This document shows, piece by piece, positions 44,119 through 53,586 of a DNA stretch of 64,000 nt (positions are counted from its first letter, which is position 1; every line of letters begins with the position of its first letter). The notes under the pieces are model-generated. The model was not told where the DNA came from and did not search any database. It saw only the letters and a list, made by a program, of their open reading frames with translations. The stretch is from JAGVPT01 sp035500675. Its GTDB lineage: Bacteria > Bacteroidota > Ignavibacteria > UBA10030 > UBA8401. The position numbers and the translations under genes are program-made. The stretch covers positions 1 through 64,000 of the forward strand of contig DATJXA010000106.1 in assembly GCA_035500675.1 (NCBI GenBank), given 5' to 3'.

Positions 44119-44171
44119 TCTTCCATCATTCCAACATTCCATCATCCCACCATCCCACCATTCCATCACAC
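44119..44171. repeat. CCATCATTCCA repeat between ftsW and murG
   Basis: About six consecutive 8-base words: CCATCATT, CCAACATT, CCATCATC, CCACCATC, CCACCATT, CCATCAC. The family appears only here in the window. It starts 8 bases beyond the ftsW stop (44180). Confidence 0.8.
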
Positions 44172-44179
44172 TATCCGGG

Positions 44180-45358
44180 TTAATAGATCTTTCCAACTGC
44201 CGGCTCACTTTGCTCGATAGGAGGTGATTCATTCACAACCCGCGCTTGCCTCGGATGCAGATCGGTATGGCTCGAAATGTTGAGCAGAACGCCGATCGCA
44301 AACGACGAAAATACTATCGCCGACCCGCCGTAACTCACGAACGGCATCGGCAATCCCGTCGTTGGGAACAATCCAAGCGTCACCAACGCATTGCCTAACG
44401 CATAGACGACAATTGTCGACGTGATTCCGATTGCCAGAAATTTTCCAAAATCATCCGGCGCATTTTTTGCGATCTTGAAACCGCGAAGGAGAATAGTTAA
44501 AAAAAGAGCCATGAAGATCATTGTGCCGATAAATCCGTACTCTTCTCCCACGATCGAGAACACAAAATCTCCGTACGACTCGGGCAGAAAAAGATCGCGC
44601 TGCTTGCTTGCTCCCATGCCGACCCCGAACAGCCCTCCGTTGCCGAAGCCGATGATCCCTTGCCACAATTGATAATTCGCTTTGCTGGGAGCCGCCGTCG
44701 CATCGCCGTGACCGATAAAAGTCATAATTCGCTTCATCCGGTATTGCGCGCTCACCATATATAAAAGGACGACAGGAATGAGGGCGAGCATCGCATAAAA
44801 AATATGTTTAAACCTGGCTCCGCCGGTATAGATCATGACCATCCCGAGGATGAAGATCATCGCTCCCGTGCTGAAGTTCGGCTGCAGCATGACAAGCACG
44901 ACCACGCTTCCCACCCAGAGTATAAGCGGAAGAAAACCTTCCTTGAGATCCTGAAGCTTTGTCCCTTTCGTTGCCAGGAGGGCGCTGAGATGGAACACGA
45001 GCGCAAACTTCGCCGCTTCGGACGGCTGGAGACTGAATCCACCAAGACTCAACCAGCGTGCCGCTCCTTTAATTTCCCCGCCGACAGCAAGCGTAAAGAA
45101 AAGAAGGACAAGGCATGCAATGAGAGCAAACTTTGTCAGTTTTTTATAGTAATGATAATCGATACTCATAGCGATGAAGATCGCCGCAAACCCGACGAGG
45201 ACTTTAATGATATGCCTGTCCACCAACCCGCTTGTTGCGCCATATTTTTGCAGCGCCCATGTCGACGACGCACTATACACGACGACGGTGCTCGCGACCA
45301 TGAGAAAAAGGACGACGATGAGCACGACCCTGTCAATATGGTTCCGTTCTGCTTGCAC
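44180..45358 (-). CDS. ftsW: Peptidoglycan glycosyltransferase FtsW
   Basis: 392 residues, ten membrane helices. SEDS-family polymerase that assembles septal glycan with FtsI. Contains GAARWLSLGGFSLQPSEAAK, GHGDATAAPSKANYQLWQGI, GLFPTTGLPMPFVSYGGSAI and the GLFGVGMGASKQRDLFLPES loop with the typical EEYGFIG. The start is GTG 45358, 3 bases after the murD stop. C-terminal tail RVVNESPPIEQSEPAVGKIY. Confidence 0.97.
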   Translation of the reverse strand: MQAERNHIDRVVLIVVLFLMVASTVVVYSASSTWALQKYGATSGLVDRHIIKVLVGFAAIFIAMSIDYHYYKKLTKFALIACLVLLFFTLAVGGEIKGAARWLSLGGFSLQPSEAAKFALVFHLSALLATKGTKLQDLKEGFLPLILWVGSVVVLVMLQPNFSTGAMIFILGMVMIYTGGARFKHIFYAMLALIPVVLLYMVSAQYRMKRIMTFIGHGDATAAPSKANYQLWQGIIGFGNGGLFGVGMGASKQRDLFLPESYGDFVFSIVGEEYGFIGTMIFMALFLTILLRGFKIAKNAPDDFGKFLAIGITSTIVVYALGNALVTLGLFPTTGLPMPFVSYGGSAIVFSSFAIGVLLNISSHTDLHPRQARVVNESPPIEQSEPAVGKIY

Positions 45359-45361
45359 GTT

Positions 45362-46753
45362 TTATGGCTCTAAAGAATTGACGATATCTTTAAACACTTT
45401 TCCACGCTCTTCAAAATCTGTAAACCAATCGAACGATGTGCACGCCGGCGACAGAAGCAAGACATCTCCCGGCCGGGCGAGCGACGTTGCGACGGCGACG
45501 GTTCTGCGCATTGAAGAAATATTTGGGATCTCCGATCCGATCGTATCGACCCTTGTAACCGGAACGACACCGTCAAAATTCTTGATAACCGTTGACGCCG
45601 AATCGCCAACGGCGACAATCGCTCGGACTTTTTTCTTGACGAGGCCGACGATACCCGTGTAATCGTTCCCTTTATCTTTTCCGCCGAGGATGAGAACGAT
45701 CGGCTCCGAGTATGCGCCCAACGCCCGCGAGACTGCCTCGACCGTCGTCGCCTTAGAATCGTTGACGTATCTAATTCCCTTCGCTTCCCGGACGAACTCC
45801 TGCCGGTGTTCCACCCCTTTAAAATTTCTCAGCGTGGAACGGATGTATGCCGGGCCGATCCCCATCGTCTGCGCAACAAGTGTTGCAGCCATCGCATTTT
45901 GGAGATTATGCTCTCCGCGTATGCTGATGTGGTCCGCATCGATGATTTCCGTTTCCCTGCCTTCAAAAATTGTTTTCATCATTCCGCGTTCTAAAAAAGC
46001 CCCCGTCTTTAATTTTGTCGAGCTGCTGAACGGTACGACGTTACATTTCGCGCTTTCCACTTTGCGCCGCGTGATCTCGTCATCTGCATTGTAGATCAGC
46101 ACATCCTGCCCTGTTTGATTCATGAAGATGCGCGCTTTGGAGGCCGCATATTTTTCCATCGAATGTTCGTATCGATCCATATGATTCTGAGTGATGTTGA
46201 GGATCACCGACACTTTTGGATGGAACGTTTCGATGAAATCGAGCTGAAAGCTGCTCACCTCCAGAACAACAACGTCTGTCTCAGCCACATCCAGAACGAA
46301 ATTTGAGAATGCCTCGCCAATGTTGCCCGCAACAACATGTTTTTTCTTTGCATCGCTGAAGATCCTCCCGACTAAAGTGGTTGTTGTCGTTTTACCGTTG
46401 CTGCCGGTGATGGCAACAATCGGCGCCCTACAAAACCAGCTTGCGGCTTCAAGCTCGCTCACGATGTTGATGCCGCGCTTTTTCGCTTCCAGAACGACGG
46501 GAGTATCACTCGGCACTCCCGGACTTAGGACCATCAATGAACAATCAAAGACCCGGTCGCTGTGACGGCCGGTTTCAAACTCAATTTTTCCTTCCTTCAG
46601 CTCCGCTATACTTTTTTTAAGCTTCGCGGCATCGTTCTTGTCGCTGACAAAGAGCGATGCGCCTTGTTTCTTCAACAATTTCGAGACGCCAACTCCGCTG
46701 CGGGCAGCGCCGATGACGGAAACTTTTTTACCGTGAAGCTTCGATACTTCCAT
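45362..46753 (-). CDS. murD: UDP-N-acetylmuramoylalanine-D-glutamate ligase MurD
   Basis: 463 residues. Adds D-Glu to UDP-MurNAc-L-Ala. N-terminal KVSVIGAARSGVGVSKLLKK; ATP loop IVAITGSNGKTTTTTLVGRI; ILNITQNHMDRYEHSMEKYA with the catalytic pair; GVEHRQEFVREAKGIRYVNDSKAT and ILGGKDKGNDY; end SPACTSFDWFTDFEERG. All landmarks of the family are in order. mraY upstream is separated by the long inverted repeat. Confidence 0.97.
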   Translation of the reverse strand: MEVSKLHGKKVSVIGAARSGVGVSKLLKKQGASLFVSDKNDAAKLKKSIAELKEGKIEFETGRHSDRVFDCSLMVLSPGVPSDTPVVLEAKKRGINIVSELEAASWFCRAPIVAITGSNGKTTTTTLVGRIFSDAKKKHVVAGNIGEAFSNFVLDVAETDVVVLEVSSFQLDFIETFHPKVSVILNITQNHMDRYEHSMEKYAASKARIFMNQTGQDVLIYNADDEITRRKVESAKCNVVPFSSSTKLKTGAFLERGMMKTIFEGRETEIIDADHISIRGEHNLQNAMAATLVAQTMGIGPAYIRSTLRNFKGVEHRQEFVREAKGIRYVNDSKATTVEAVSRALGAYSEPIVLILGGKDKGNDYTGIVGLVKKKVRAIVAVGDSASTVIKNFDGVVPVTRVDTIGSEIPNISSMRRTVAVATSLARPGDVLLLSPACTSFDWFTDFEERGKVFKDIVNSLEP

Positions 46754-46762
46754 TGTGATTTT

Positions 46763-46880
46763 TCAGATTGCGCAGATTTTGCTCAGATGTCAGATTCCTT
46801 AGATTTTTTATCACGACCGTCGTTTGAAATTTGTCTGCGCAATCTGACATCTGAGCAAAATCTGAGTTAATCTGTGAAAT
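46763..46880. repeat. CAGATTTTGCTCAGATG inverted repeat between mraY and murD
   Basis: A 24-bp perfect inverted pair, 46773-46796 with 46841-46864, and a 44-base centre. The outer parts are also related words (TCAGATTGCGCAGA, TCTGCGCAATCTGA, AGTTAATCTGTGAAAT). It starts 2 bases beyond the mraY stop (46883). Its transcript can form a very stable hairpin inside the cluster message. Confidence 0.9.
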
Positions 46881-46882
46881 CA

Positions 46883-47998
46883 TTACCGGACCTTGAATGT
46901 TGCCAGACTCACGATCATCAACATGATCGCGATGATATAAAACCGCGTGACAATTTTGGGCTCGGGAATTCCCATCATCTCAAAATGATGATGGATCGGC
47001 GCCATACGGAAAATGCGCCGCCCTTCACCGTATTTTTTTCTCGTGTATTTAAAATACAGCCGCTGAATGATCACCGAAACAGTTTCCATAAAGAACACGC
47101 CGCCAAGGATCGGGAGGATGAGTTCTTTTTTGATCATGATCGTGATCGCACCGATCGCCCCTCCCAACGCGAGCGATCCGGTATCTCCCATAAAAATTTG
47201 CGCCGGGTACGAGTTGAACCACAAGAACCCGAGAGCGGCTCCTACAAGTGCGGCGCAGTAAATGACAAGCTCTCCGTTGCCCCTCAGATAAATGATGTTG
47301 AGATAATGACTGAATTCGATGTTTCCGGAAATATAGCTGATGACCGCAAGCGTCAGGGCGACGATGCCGACGGTTCCGATCGCAAGGCCGTCAAGTCCAT
47401 CGGTGAGGTTGACCGCGTTCGACGTTGCGACGATAATAAAAATCACAGCCGGTATATACATGAAAAAGAAATCGAAATTGAGGTTTTTAAAGAACGGGAT
47501 TGTCGTGACCGTATTGGCACCGATCGATTTCAGATCGGGAGACAAATACAGCGCGCCGCCCAGCACGAGCCCGACGGTCACCTGCCCGACAATTTTGTAC
47601 CAACCGATCAAGCCTTTCCGTTTTTTCTTCACCACTTTAAGATAGTCGTCTAGAAATCCGACGATGCCGAGACCTGTCGTCACGAAAACGATGAGGAGGA
47701 TGTACATATTCTTCAGGTCGCCCCACAGCAGTGTCGGGATCAACACCGAGCCGAGGACGATGAGCCCTCCCATCGTCGGCGTCCCGGCTTTCGTGAGGTG
47801 ACTCTTGGGCGCTTCCAACTTTGCCGCTTCGCCAATTTGATGCTTCCTCAACATTGCAATGATCTTGGGGCCAATCCAAAAGCTGATAACAAGCGCCGTC
47901 ACGGCGGCCGCGGCAGACCGGAACGTGAGATACCGGACAACGCCGAAACCAGGCGGATGGTAGAGTTTTTCGATCAGATTGAGAAGATAATAGAGCAT
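46883..47998 (-). CDS. mraY: Phospho-N-acetylmuramoyl-pentapeptide transferase MraY
   Basis: 371 residues, ten membrane helices. Makes lipid I from UDP-MurNAc-pentapeptide and undecaprenyl phosphate. Conserved: KAGTPTMGGLIVLGSVLIPT, GFLDDYLKVVKKKRKGLIGW with the Asp pair, TSNAVNLTDGLDGLAIGTVG, FMGDTGSLALGGAIGAITIM and the HHHFEMMGIPEPKIVTRFYI C-terminal box. Confidence 0.98.
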   Translation of the reverse strand: MLYYLLNLIEKLYHPPGFGVVRYLTFRSAAAAVTALVISFWIGPKIIAMLRKHQIGEAAKLEAPKSHLTKAGTPTMGGLIVLGSVLIPTLLWGDLKNMYILLIVFVTTGLGIVGFLDDYLKVVKKKRKGLIGWYKIVGQVTVGLVLGGALYLSPDLKSIGANTVTTIPFFKNLNFDFFFMYIPAVIFIIVATSNAVNLTDGLDGLAIGTVGIVALTLAVISYISGNIEFSHYLNIIYLRGNGELVIYCAALVGAALGFLWFNSYPAQIFMGDTGSLALGGAIGAITIMIKKELILPILGGVFFMETVSVIIQRLYFKYTRKKYGEGRRIFRMAPIHHHFEMMGIPEPKIVTRFYIIAIMLMIVSLATFKVR

Positions 47999-48045
47999 TG
48001 TTAATTCCGGCTGCCGATTTTTTATTTATTGTTGACCATGAACGA

Positions 48046-49416
48046 TTAAATTTTCTCGACGATCTCTTCCATCTTCATGCCGCGCGACCCTTTCACGAGC
48101 ACCGCATCGCCCGGCGCAAGCTGACTTTTCAGCGACGCGACAAGGGCGTCTTTCGTGTCGAAGTGTTCCGCGAATGGAAGCTTCGATGCTTCGTGCGTAA
48201 AGTTCGACAACGGGCCAAACGTGAGAAGGTATTCGAACTCGAGTTCCGATACCGCGAGGCCGATCTTTGCATGTTCATGCTCGGTATTCTTTCCAAGCTC
48301 AAGCATATCTCCGAGCACGACGATCTTCTTCCCTTCGACCTTCATCGAATGAAGTGTCTTGAGGGCGGCGAGAACGGAGTCCGGGTTTGCATTGTATGTA
48401 TCATTGAGAATTGTCACGTTGTTCCGCCGGATGATCTCCATTCTTTTAGTCGCTCCGTGATACTGTTCTAACGCTGCAATGACTTTTTTTTTAGAGACTT
48501 TGAAATTCAAACCAACTGCCGCTGCCGCGAGAGCGTTTGTCGCGTTGTGTAAACCGGCAACAGAAAGATGAACGGCGTCTTCTTTTCCTTTGAAAGAAAT
48601 ATCAAAAATCGGGCAGCCTTGGCCATCCGTCCGCACACGGCGCGCGCGAAGGTCGGCGGCTTTCTTGACGCCGTAGGTTAGTGAACGCTTCACTTTTTTT
48701 CCCGCGCGGCTCAAATGCCCGTCGTCTGCGTTGATGAACGCAAACCCCTTCGATGCAATGTTCCGAAATAACGCTGTTTCTTCTTTTGCTACGCCCTTTT
48801 CATCCCCAAAAAATTCAAGGTGTTCTCTTCCAATATTCGTGATCAGGGCGTGGGTCGGTGCGGCAATCCCGCAAAGATAATCGAGCTCGCCGAAATGGTT
48901 CGTGCCAAGCTCGAGGACTGCAACATCATGGTGCGATTCCAAACGAAACAACATCTGCGGTACGCCAATATGGTTGTTGAGATTTCCTTCCGTGCTCAGA
49001 ACGGACAATGTCGTCCTCAATACGGCGCCGACCATTTCTTTTGTCGTTGTTTTTCCATTACTGCCTCCGATGGCAAGGATCGGGATCGAAAACTTTTTCC
49101 GGTAGATCCGCGCCAACTCGCCCAGCGCCTTTGTCGTGTCGGAGACAACGGCAACGGTCTTTTGGAGGTTATCGACAAGGCTTGCATTTTCTTTTCGCCA
49201 TCTCGTGTCCACGATGATCGCAACCGCCCCGCGGTTCAACACCTCTTCGATAAAATGATGCCCGTCGAATTTCTCGCCCCGCAGCGCGATAAAAATATTT
49301 CCGGCCTTGACCGACCGCGAATCTGTCGAAACCCCTGTAACTTTTTGCTTAAACGCTCGGCCGTTGTGGATCTCCACAGAGCTGAGCTTTTTAAGGTCTT
49401 GAAGCGTCAATTTCAT
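48046..49416 (-). CDS. murF: UDP-N-acetylmuramoyl-tripeptide-D-Ala-D-Ala ligase MurF
   Basis: 456 residues. Adds the D-Ala-D-Ala dipeptide to complete the pentapeptide. ATP loop ILAIGGSNGKTTTKEMVGAV; ELGTNHFGELDYLCGIAAPT; NIGREHLEFFGDEKGVAKEE; LNDTYNANPDSVLAALKTL; VLVKGSRGMKMEEIVE. ATG 49416 overlaps the murE stop (ATGA), so translation is coupled. 47 bases separate it from mraY. Confidence 0.97.
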   Translation of the reverse strand: MKLTLQDLKKLSSVEIHNGRAFKQKVTGVSTDSRSVKAGNIFIALRGEKFDGHHFIEEVLNRGAVAIIVDTRWRKENASLVDNLQKTVAVVSDTTKALGELARIYRKKFSIPILAIGGSNGKTTTKEMVGAVLRTTLSVLSTEGNLNNHIGVPQMLFRLESHHDVAVLELGTNHFGELDYLCGIAAPTHALITNIGREHLEFFGDEKGVAKEETALFRNIASKGFAFINADDGHLSRAGKKVKRSLTYGVKKAADLRARRVRTDGQGCPIFDISFKGKEDAVHLSVAGLHNATNALAAAAVGLNFKVSKKKVIAALEQYHGATKRMEIIRRNNVTILNDTYNANPDSVLAALKTLHSMKVEGKKIVVLGDMLELGKNTEHEHAKIGLAVSELEFEYLLTFGPLSNFTHEASKLPFAEHFDTKDALVASLKSQLAPGDAVLVKGSRGMKMEEIVEKI

Positions 49417-50936
49417 GACGCTTGGGAAACGATGAATTCCTGCACGACCTCGCGGTCGCTGAAATGGTGCTTTGTCTTGCCGATAATCTGGTAATCCTCA
49501 TGCCCTTTTCCCGCAACGAGAACGATGTCTCCCGCCTTCGCTGCGGCAAGAGCGCTCAGGATCGCGCGTCGGCGGTCGGGCTCAATCGTAAGCTTTTCTT
49601 TTCGCCGTATGCCGACGAGAATATCGCCGATGATCGCGTCGGCATTTTCGGTCCGAGGATTGTCCGATGTCACTATGACGATATCGCTCAATGCATCGAC
49701 AATTTTTCCCATGAGAGGGCGTTTCGTTTTGTCCCTGTCTCCGCCGGCGCCGAACACAGTGATGATCTTGTTCGATCGTTGGGCGGGCAACACGTCTTTG
49801 ATTGTATTGAGACATTTTTCGAGCGCATCCGGCGTGTGGGCATAGTCGACAATCGCGAACCATCCTTGCGGAGAATGAATTTTCTCGAAACGTCCCGGAA
49901 CGGATGCAAGGGAAGCCGCGCCTTGGACGACCGATCCGGCGGACAATCCTAGCGCAAAACCTGCCGACGAAGCGGCGAGGATATTGTAAACATTGAATTT
50001 TCCGACGAGGGGCGATCGCACTGCAATTTCTTCATTCCGATACCGGATCGAAAATCGCGTTCCTTCAATCGACATGGACACATCATGAGCAAAAACATTC
50101 GCATCCGCGGCAGTACCGTACGTCATGGTAGACGCCTTTGTTTGCTGCACGATCTTTGTTCCGTGCGGGTCGTCGATGTTCGTCACGGCGGTACTCGAAA
50201 CGGGAAGGTTGTCAAACAAGATTTTTTTTGCTTGAAAATAATTTTCCATCGTGCCGTGATAATCAAGATGATCCTGCGTGAGGTTTGTGAACACCGCCGC
50301 AGCAAACTCTAGACCGTACACGCGATCCTGATGGAGTGAATGGGATGAAACTTCCATGACAACATGCGTGCAATCTCGGTCGACCATCGTCGCAAAAAGC
50401 TTATGGAGTTCCAGCGATTCAGGCGTTGTGTGGGTCGCGGGATATTTTTCTCCGCCGATCATATACTCTATCGTCCCTATCAATCCGACTTTCCCCTTCA
50501 TCGAAGGACTACTCGACTCGAGGAAATGTTTGATGAGATACGTTGTCGTCGTTTTGCCGTTCGTGCCCGTAACGCCGATGAGCCGAAGCCGTTTGGCCGG
50601 ATGTCCAAAATAATTTGCCGACATGATCGCAAGCGCCCGACGGCTGTTCCCGACAACGATTTTCACAACGCCCGCATGCATAAAATATGAGTCTGGTAAG
50701 AGCGCATCGTCCTCGACCACCACTGCGGCGGCGCCGTTCGAGACCGCGGTAGTGATATAACTATGTCCGTCGGTCAATGCGCCTTTCATCGCCACAAACA
50801 GATCGCCTTTCTCGATTTTTCGGGAATCGTACTGAAGGCCATGAATTTCTACGTCGTGCGTTATGACCATCCTCCCATACATCGTCTGAAACATCTTCAC
50901 GACCGTGACGCCTTCCAATATCGACGATAACGTCAT
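49413..50936 (-). CDS. murE: UDP-MurNAc-tripeptide ligase MurE, meso-DAP type
   Basis: 507 residues from ATG 50936. An open frame continues to 51131 but its extra 65 residues lie over ftsI and do not resemble MurE. ATP loop IGVTGTNGKTTTTYLIKHFL; EVSSHSLHQDRVYGLEFAAA; FTNLTQDHLDYHGTMENYF; and SDNPRTENADAI with the DNPR motif that marks enzymes adding meso-diaminopimelate. This points to a Gram-negative type peptide stem. It follows the ftsI stop by 14 bases and overlaps murF. Confidence 0.97.
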   Translation of the reverse strand: MTLSSILEGVTVVKMFQTMYGRMVITHDVEIHGLQYDSRKIEKGDLFVAMKGALTDGHSYITTAVSNGAAAVVVEDDALLPDSYFMHAGVVKIVVGNSRRALAIMSANYFGHPAKRLRLIGVTGTNGKTTTTYLIKHFLESSSPSMKGKVGLIGTIEYMIGGEKYPATHTTPESLELHKLFATMVDRDCTHVVMEVSSHSLHQDRVYGLEFAAAVFTNLTQDHLDYHGTMENYFQAKKILFDNLPVSSTAVTNIDDPHGTKIVQQTKASTMTYGTAADANVFAHDVSMSIEGTRFSIRYRNEEIAVRSPLVGKFNVYNILAASSAGFALGLSAGSVVQGAASLASVPGRFEKIHSPQGWFAIVDYAHTPDALEKCLNTIKDVLPAQRSNKIITVFGAGGDRDKTKRPLMGKIVDALSDIVIVTSDNPRTENADAIIGDILVGIRRKEKLTIEPDRRRAILSALAAAKAGDIVLVAGKGHEDYQIIGKTKHHFSDREVVQEFIVSQAS

Positions 50937-50950
50937 GCCGAAATCCCGGA

Positions 50951-53143
50951 TCAATAAAGCTGCGCCGATGTGATCGGCTTCGGCTCGCAGATGAGGAGAA
51001 TTTTTGCTCCGCGTTGAACCGCGGCGGAAGCCGCCGGCATCTGGCGAACTACGATTCCCGACCCAATGACGGCCGCGTCGAAATTTTCTGCCGTAAGCCG
51101 GTTGATCGCGCGGCGAAGACTCATCCCGCAAAGATTCGGGGCCGAGAGGCTGCCGCTTCCAAGTGTATCGGTACTCTCGTTGACTATTAATTGCACGGTT
51201 TCTCCGCGCTGCAACTTCGTTCCCGCCTCCGGAACTTGTTGAAGAACAATATTCCCGTTTCCGCTTGCGTTGACTCGAAAGCCGCTGCTTTCGAGTATTT
51301 CCGCTGCGGCTTCCCGCTGAATGTGCGTCACATTAGGGATCGTGACAGTCGGCGGTTGATCGTCGCTCGTTTGCTGGGCAATGGTAGACTTCGATAAGAG
51401 CCCTTTATTATTTATAATTTGCTGAGCGATCGCCTTGAATACCGGCGCACTGGCATACGCTGCCGTATACCCCCCGGCACGCGGATCTTCCACAATGACC
51501 AGACAAACAAACTCCGGTTTTTCGGCCGGGAAAAAACCTACAAACGTCGCGTTGTAATTCCCCAACTCATACTTTCCATCGACAAATTGTCGGGATGTTC
51601 CGGTTTTTCCGGCGATGGTGATCCCGGGGATTGCCGCGGACTGGCCGGTTCCATGTTCGACGACTCCGATAAAAAAATCGCGCAGCGTTTTCGCTGTCTC
51701 CTTGGAAACCACGCGTCTGATCGGTTCGGGTTGGCCGGCATATACAACGTTGCCGTTCTCGTCCATTTCTTTTGAGATGATGTACGGTTTCATGAGCGTT
51801 CCGCCGTTCGCAACGGCGCAGTATGCCGCCGCGATCTGGAGCGGGGTCGCTGCCACTTCATAACCGTACGCAATTGAGTTGAGCGTCGCGCCCGACCATT
51901 CGACGGGTTTCTTTAATTCACCGTCCGCTTCGCCCGGAAGCTCTATGCCCGTCGCCATCCCAAACCCGTAATCTCGCGCTTCCTTGTAGAGTCGTTCCGC
52001 GCCAATGATGTCGCTCGCCTTCGCCATAACAATGTTGCTCGAAAATTCCATTGCCTGTTCGAACGTGATCATCCCACTTTCGTGGGTGTCGGTGATAAGA
52101 CGAAACCTGCCGCCGGCGAGAGGCACTTTGTATTTTCCGTTCTCCGCGAAGAACATTTGATTGGGAGAGATCAATTTGTTCTCCAGGGCCGCCGAGGCGG
52201 TGACAATTTTAAAGACAGACCCCGGTTCATACATGTCCGTGACGGCGCGCGCCTTGAGCACTTGCGGGTCCGTGTGGGCGACATCGTAAGGGTTGACGCT
52301 CGGCACATGCGACATCGCGAGCACTTCTCCGGTAGTGGGGTCAAGGATCATCGCGAGGCCGGAGCTTGCCTTCATCTTCTCGACGCCTTTCTTGAGTTCG
52401 TCCTCAACGATGGATTGAAGTCCTACGTCGATCGTCAGCGCGATGGAATGTCCACGAACCGGTTCCTGGCGCGGATAGTCGGCCGACGGCCTCTTGCGTC
52501 CCATGCCATCCCGCTGCATCACGACGAACCCGTCGACGCCCCGCAGGTCCTTGTCGTATGAATATTCAATTCCGCTGATGCCGACGTTGTCAATGTTCGT
52601 ACATCCGATGACCTGGCCGCCGATGTTATCGTAGTGGTACAATCTTTTTGGTTCATTGAGTTCCGCAACGCCTTCCATCGGACTCGCCTGAAGACGTTTG
52701 GCGATCTCGGGGCTCACATGCCGTTCCAGCCACACGAAGCGTTTGTCGCTGTCGAATTTTTGCAAATAGTACTGCTCCGGTTTCCCGAAAATTTTTGAAA
52801 ACCTTTTGGCCACAGCGGCGGCTCCATCACCCACGATTTTGGGGTCGGCCGCATACGAGAAAAACATCGAGTTCGAAACAAGAATATTACCCTGACGATC
52901 GTAAATGTTGCCGCGAGTTGCGGGCAGAACGATCTTGACTTCATACTGTTTGCGCGCAACGGCTTGATACTTCGAAGAGTCTATGATCTGGATTTGCACC
53001 AGCCGAACCGCCGCAACGGCAAACGCAAAAAGCAGCACTATCTTTGTGATGAGCAACCGCATGGATCGATCGGGTTGATGTCCCAAATCGGGAGTCGCAT
53101 TGCCGGCTATATTTTGCGCGGGCTCGTAAGATGACATCGTCAT
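50951..53143 (-). CDS. ftsI: FtsI/PBP3-type transpeptidase with two PASTA domains
   Basis: 730 residues. Septal transpeptidase. One membrane helix (about 30-50), dimer domain (about 70-215), and transpeptidase domain with SxxK S309-K312 (GSVFK), SSN at 368-370, and KTG at 513-515 (AGKTGTSRQF). Two C-terminal PASTA domains follow: about 599-655 (TIPNVTHIQREAAAEILESS, GTKLQRGETVQLIV) and 667-722 (APNLCGMSLRRAINRLTAEN, VQRGAKILLIC). PASTA on a division PBP is typical of Gram-positives but also known in Bacteroidota and relatives. The start codon overlaps the ftsL stop (ATGA). Confidence 0.96.
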   Translation of the reverse strand: MTMSSYEPAQNIAGNATPDLGHQPDRSMRLLITKIVLLFAFAVAAVRLVQIQIIDSSKYQAVARKQYEVKIVLPATRGNIYDRQGNILVSNSMFFSYAADPKIVGDGAAAVAKRFSKIFGKPEQYYLQKFDSDKRFVWLERHVSPEIAKRLQASPMEGVAELNEPKRLYHYDNIGGQVIGCTNIDNVGISGIEYSYDKDLRGVDGFVVMQRDGMGRKRPSADYPRQEPVRGHSIALTIDVGLQSIVEDELKKGVEKMKASSGLAMILDPTTGEVLAMSHVPSVNPYDVAHTDPQVLKARAVTDMYEPGSVFKIVTASAALENKLISPNQMFFAENGKYKVPLAGGRFRLITDTHESGMITFEQAMEFSSNIVMAKASDIIGAERLYKEARDYGFGMATGIELPGEADGELKKPVEWSGATLNSIAYGYEVAATPLQIAAAYCAVANGGTLMKPYIISKEMDENGNVVYAGQPEPIRRVVSKETAKTLRDFFIGVVEHGTGQSAAIPGITIAGKTGTSRQFVDGKYELGNYNATFVGFFPAEKPEFVCLVIVEDPRAGGYTAAYASAPVFKAIAQQIINNKGLLSKSTIAQQTSDDQPPTVTIPNVTHIQREAAAEILESSGFRVNASGNGNIVLQQVPEAGTKLQRGETVQLIVNESTDTLGSGSLSAPNLCGMSLRRAINRLTAENFDAAVIGSGIVVRQMPAASAAVQRGAKILLICEPKPITSAQLY

Positions 53144-53586
53144 TTCTTGGTCAACTCGTCAATTTTGTCTTGATCTACTTCAAACCACACAGGCGGTTCA
53201 GCCGGGTTTGTTAACCCCAGATCGTCTTTCGCCATCGTGCTGATCCTGTCCAGACTGGATTTACGGGCTATTTCTGCTTTAATCACTTCGTTGTCGCTAA
53301 CAAGTGCGTTGTATTTATTTGTCAGGTCGTTGACTTCTTTCATCAATTGATTTACCGCGATGACGTTTCCGGTGTAGAGAAGACAGAGTGCGGCTACGAG
53401 AAACAATCCGCTCACTATGTTGAAGGTCGAGTGTTTCCGTTGCACCGCTTTTTTGTTTACTCTTCCCGGCGGCTTTTGTCCTGCGGCCGGCGGCGCGGAA
53501 AGAACGGTTCCATTGTAAAGATATCGTCCGTCTGATAAGGTCGGAGAATTGAGCGCCGAAACTTGATCGCGGTAGACTTGGGCCAT
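53140..53586 (-). CDS. ftsL: FtsL-like division protein
   Basis: 148 residues. A basic, proline-containing cytoplasmic tail (about 1-55), one helix (TFNIVSGLFLVAALCLLYTG, about 54-74), and a coiled coil (about 80-130: NQLMKEVNDLTNKYNALVSD). This is the FtsL/DivIC layout of the FtsQLB complex. Sequence identity in the family is low, so the call rests on position between rsmH and ftsI and on topology. Start overlaps the rsmH stop (TAATG); end overlaps ftsI (ATGA). Confidence 0.88.
   Translation of the reverse strand: MAQVYRDQVSALNSPTLSDGRYLYNGTVLSAPPAAGQKPPGRVNKKAVQRKHSTFNIVSGLFLVAALCLLYTGNVIAVNQLMKEVNDLTNKYNALVSDNEVIKAEIARKSSLDRISTMAKDDLGLTNPAEPPVWFEVDQDKIDELTKK

Noticed and set aside
44119..44171. 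Repeat between ftsW and murG as extra MraZ boxes
   Set aside because: It contains TGGGA words on the minus strand, but with 8-base period instead of the 10-base period of MraZ sites, and is far inside the operon.
50937..51131. N-terminal extension of murE
   Set aside because: The 65 extra residues overlap ftsI and do not resemble MurE; ATG 50936 sits properly behind the ftsI stop.
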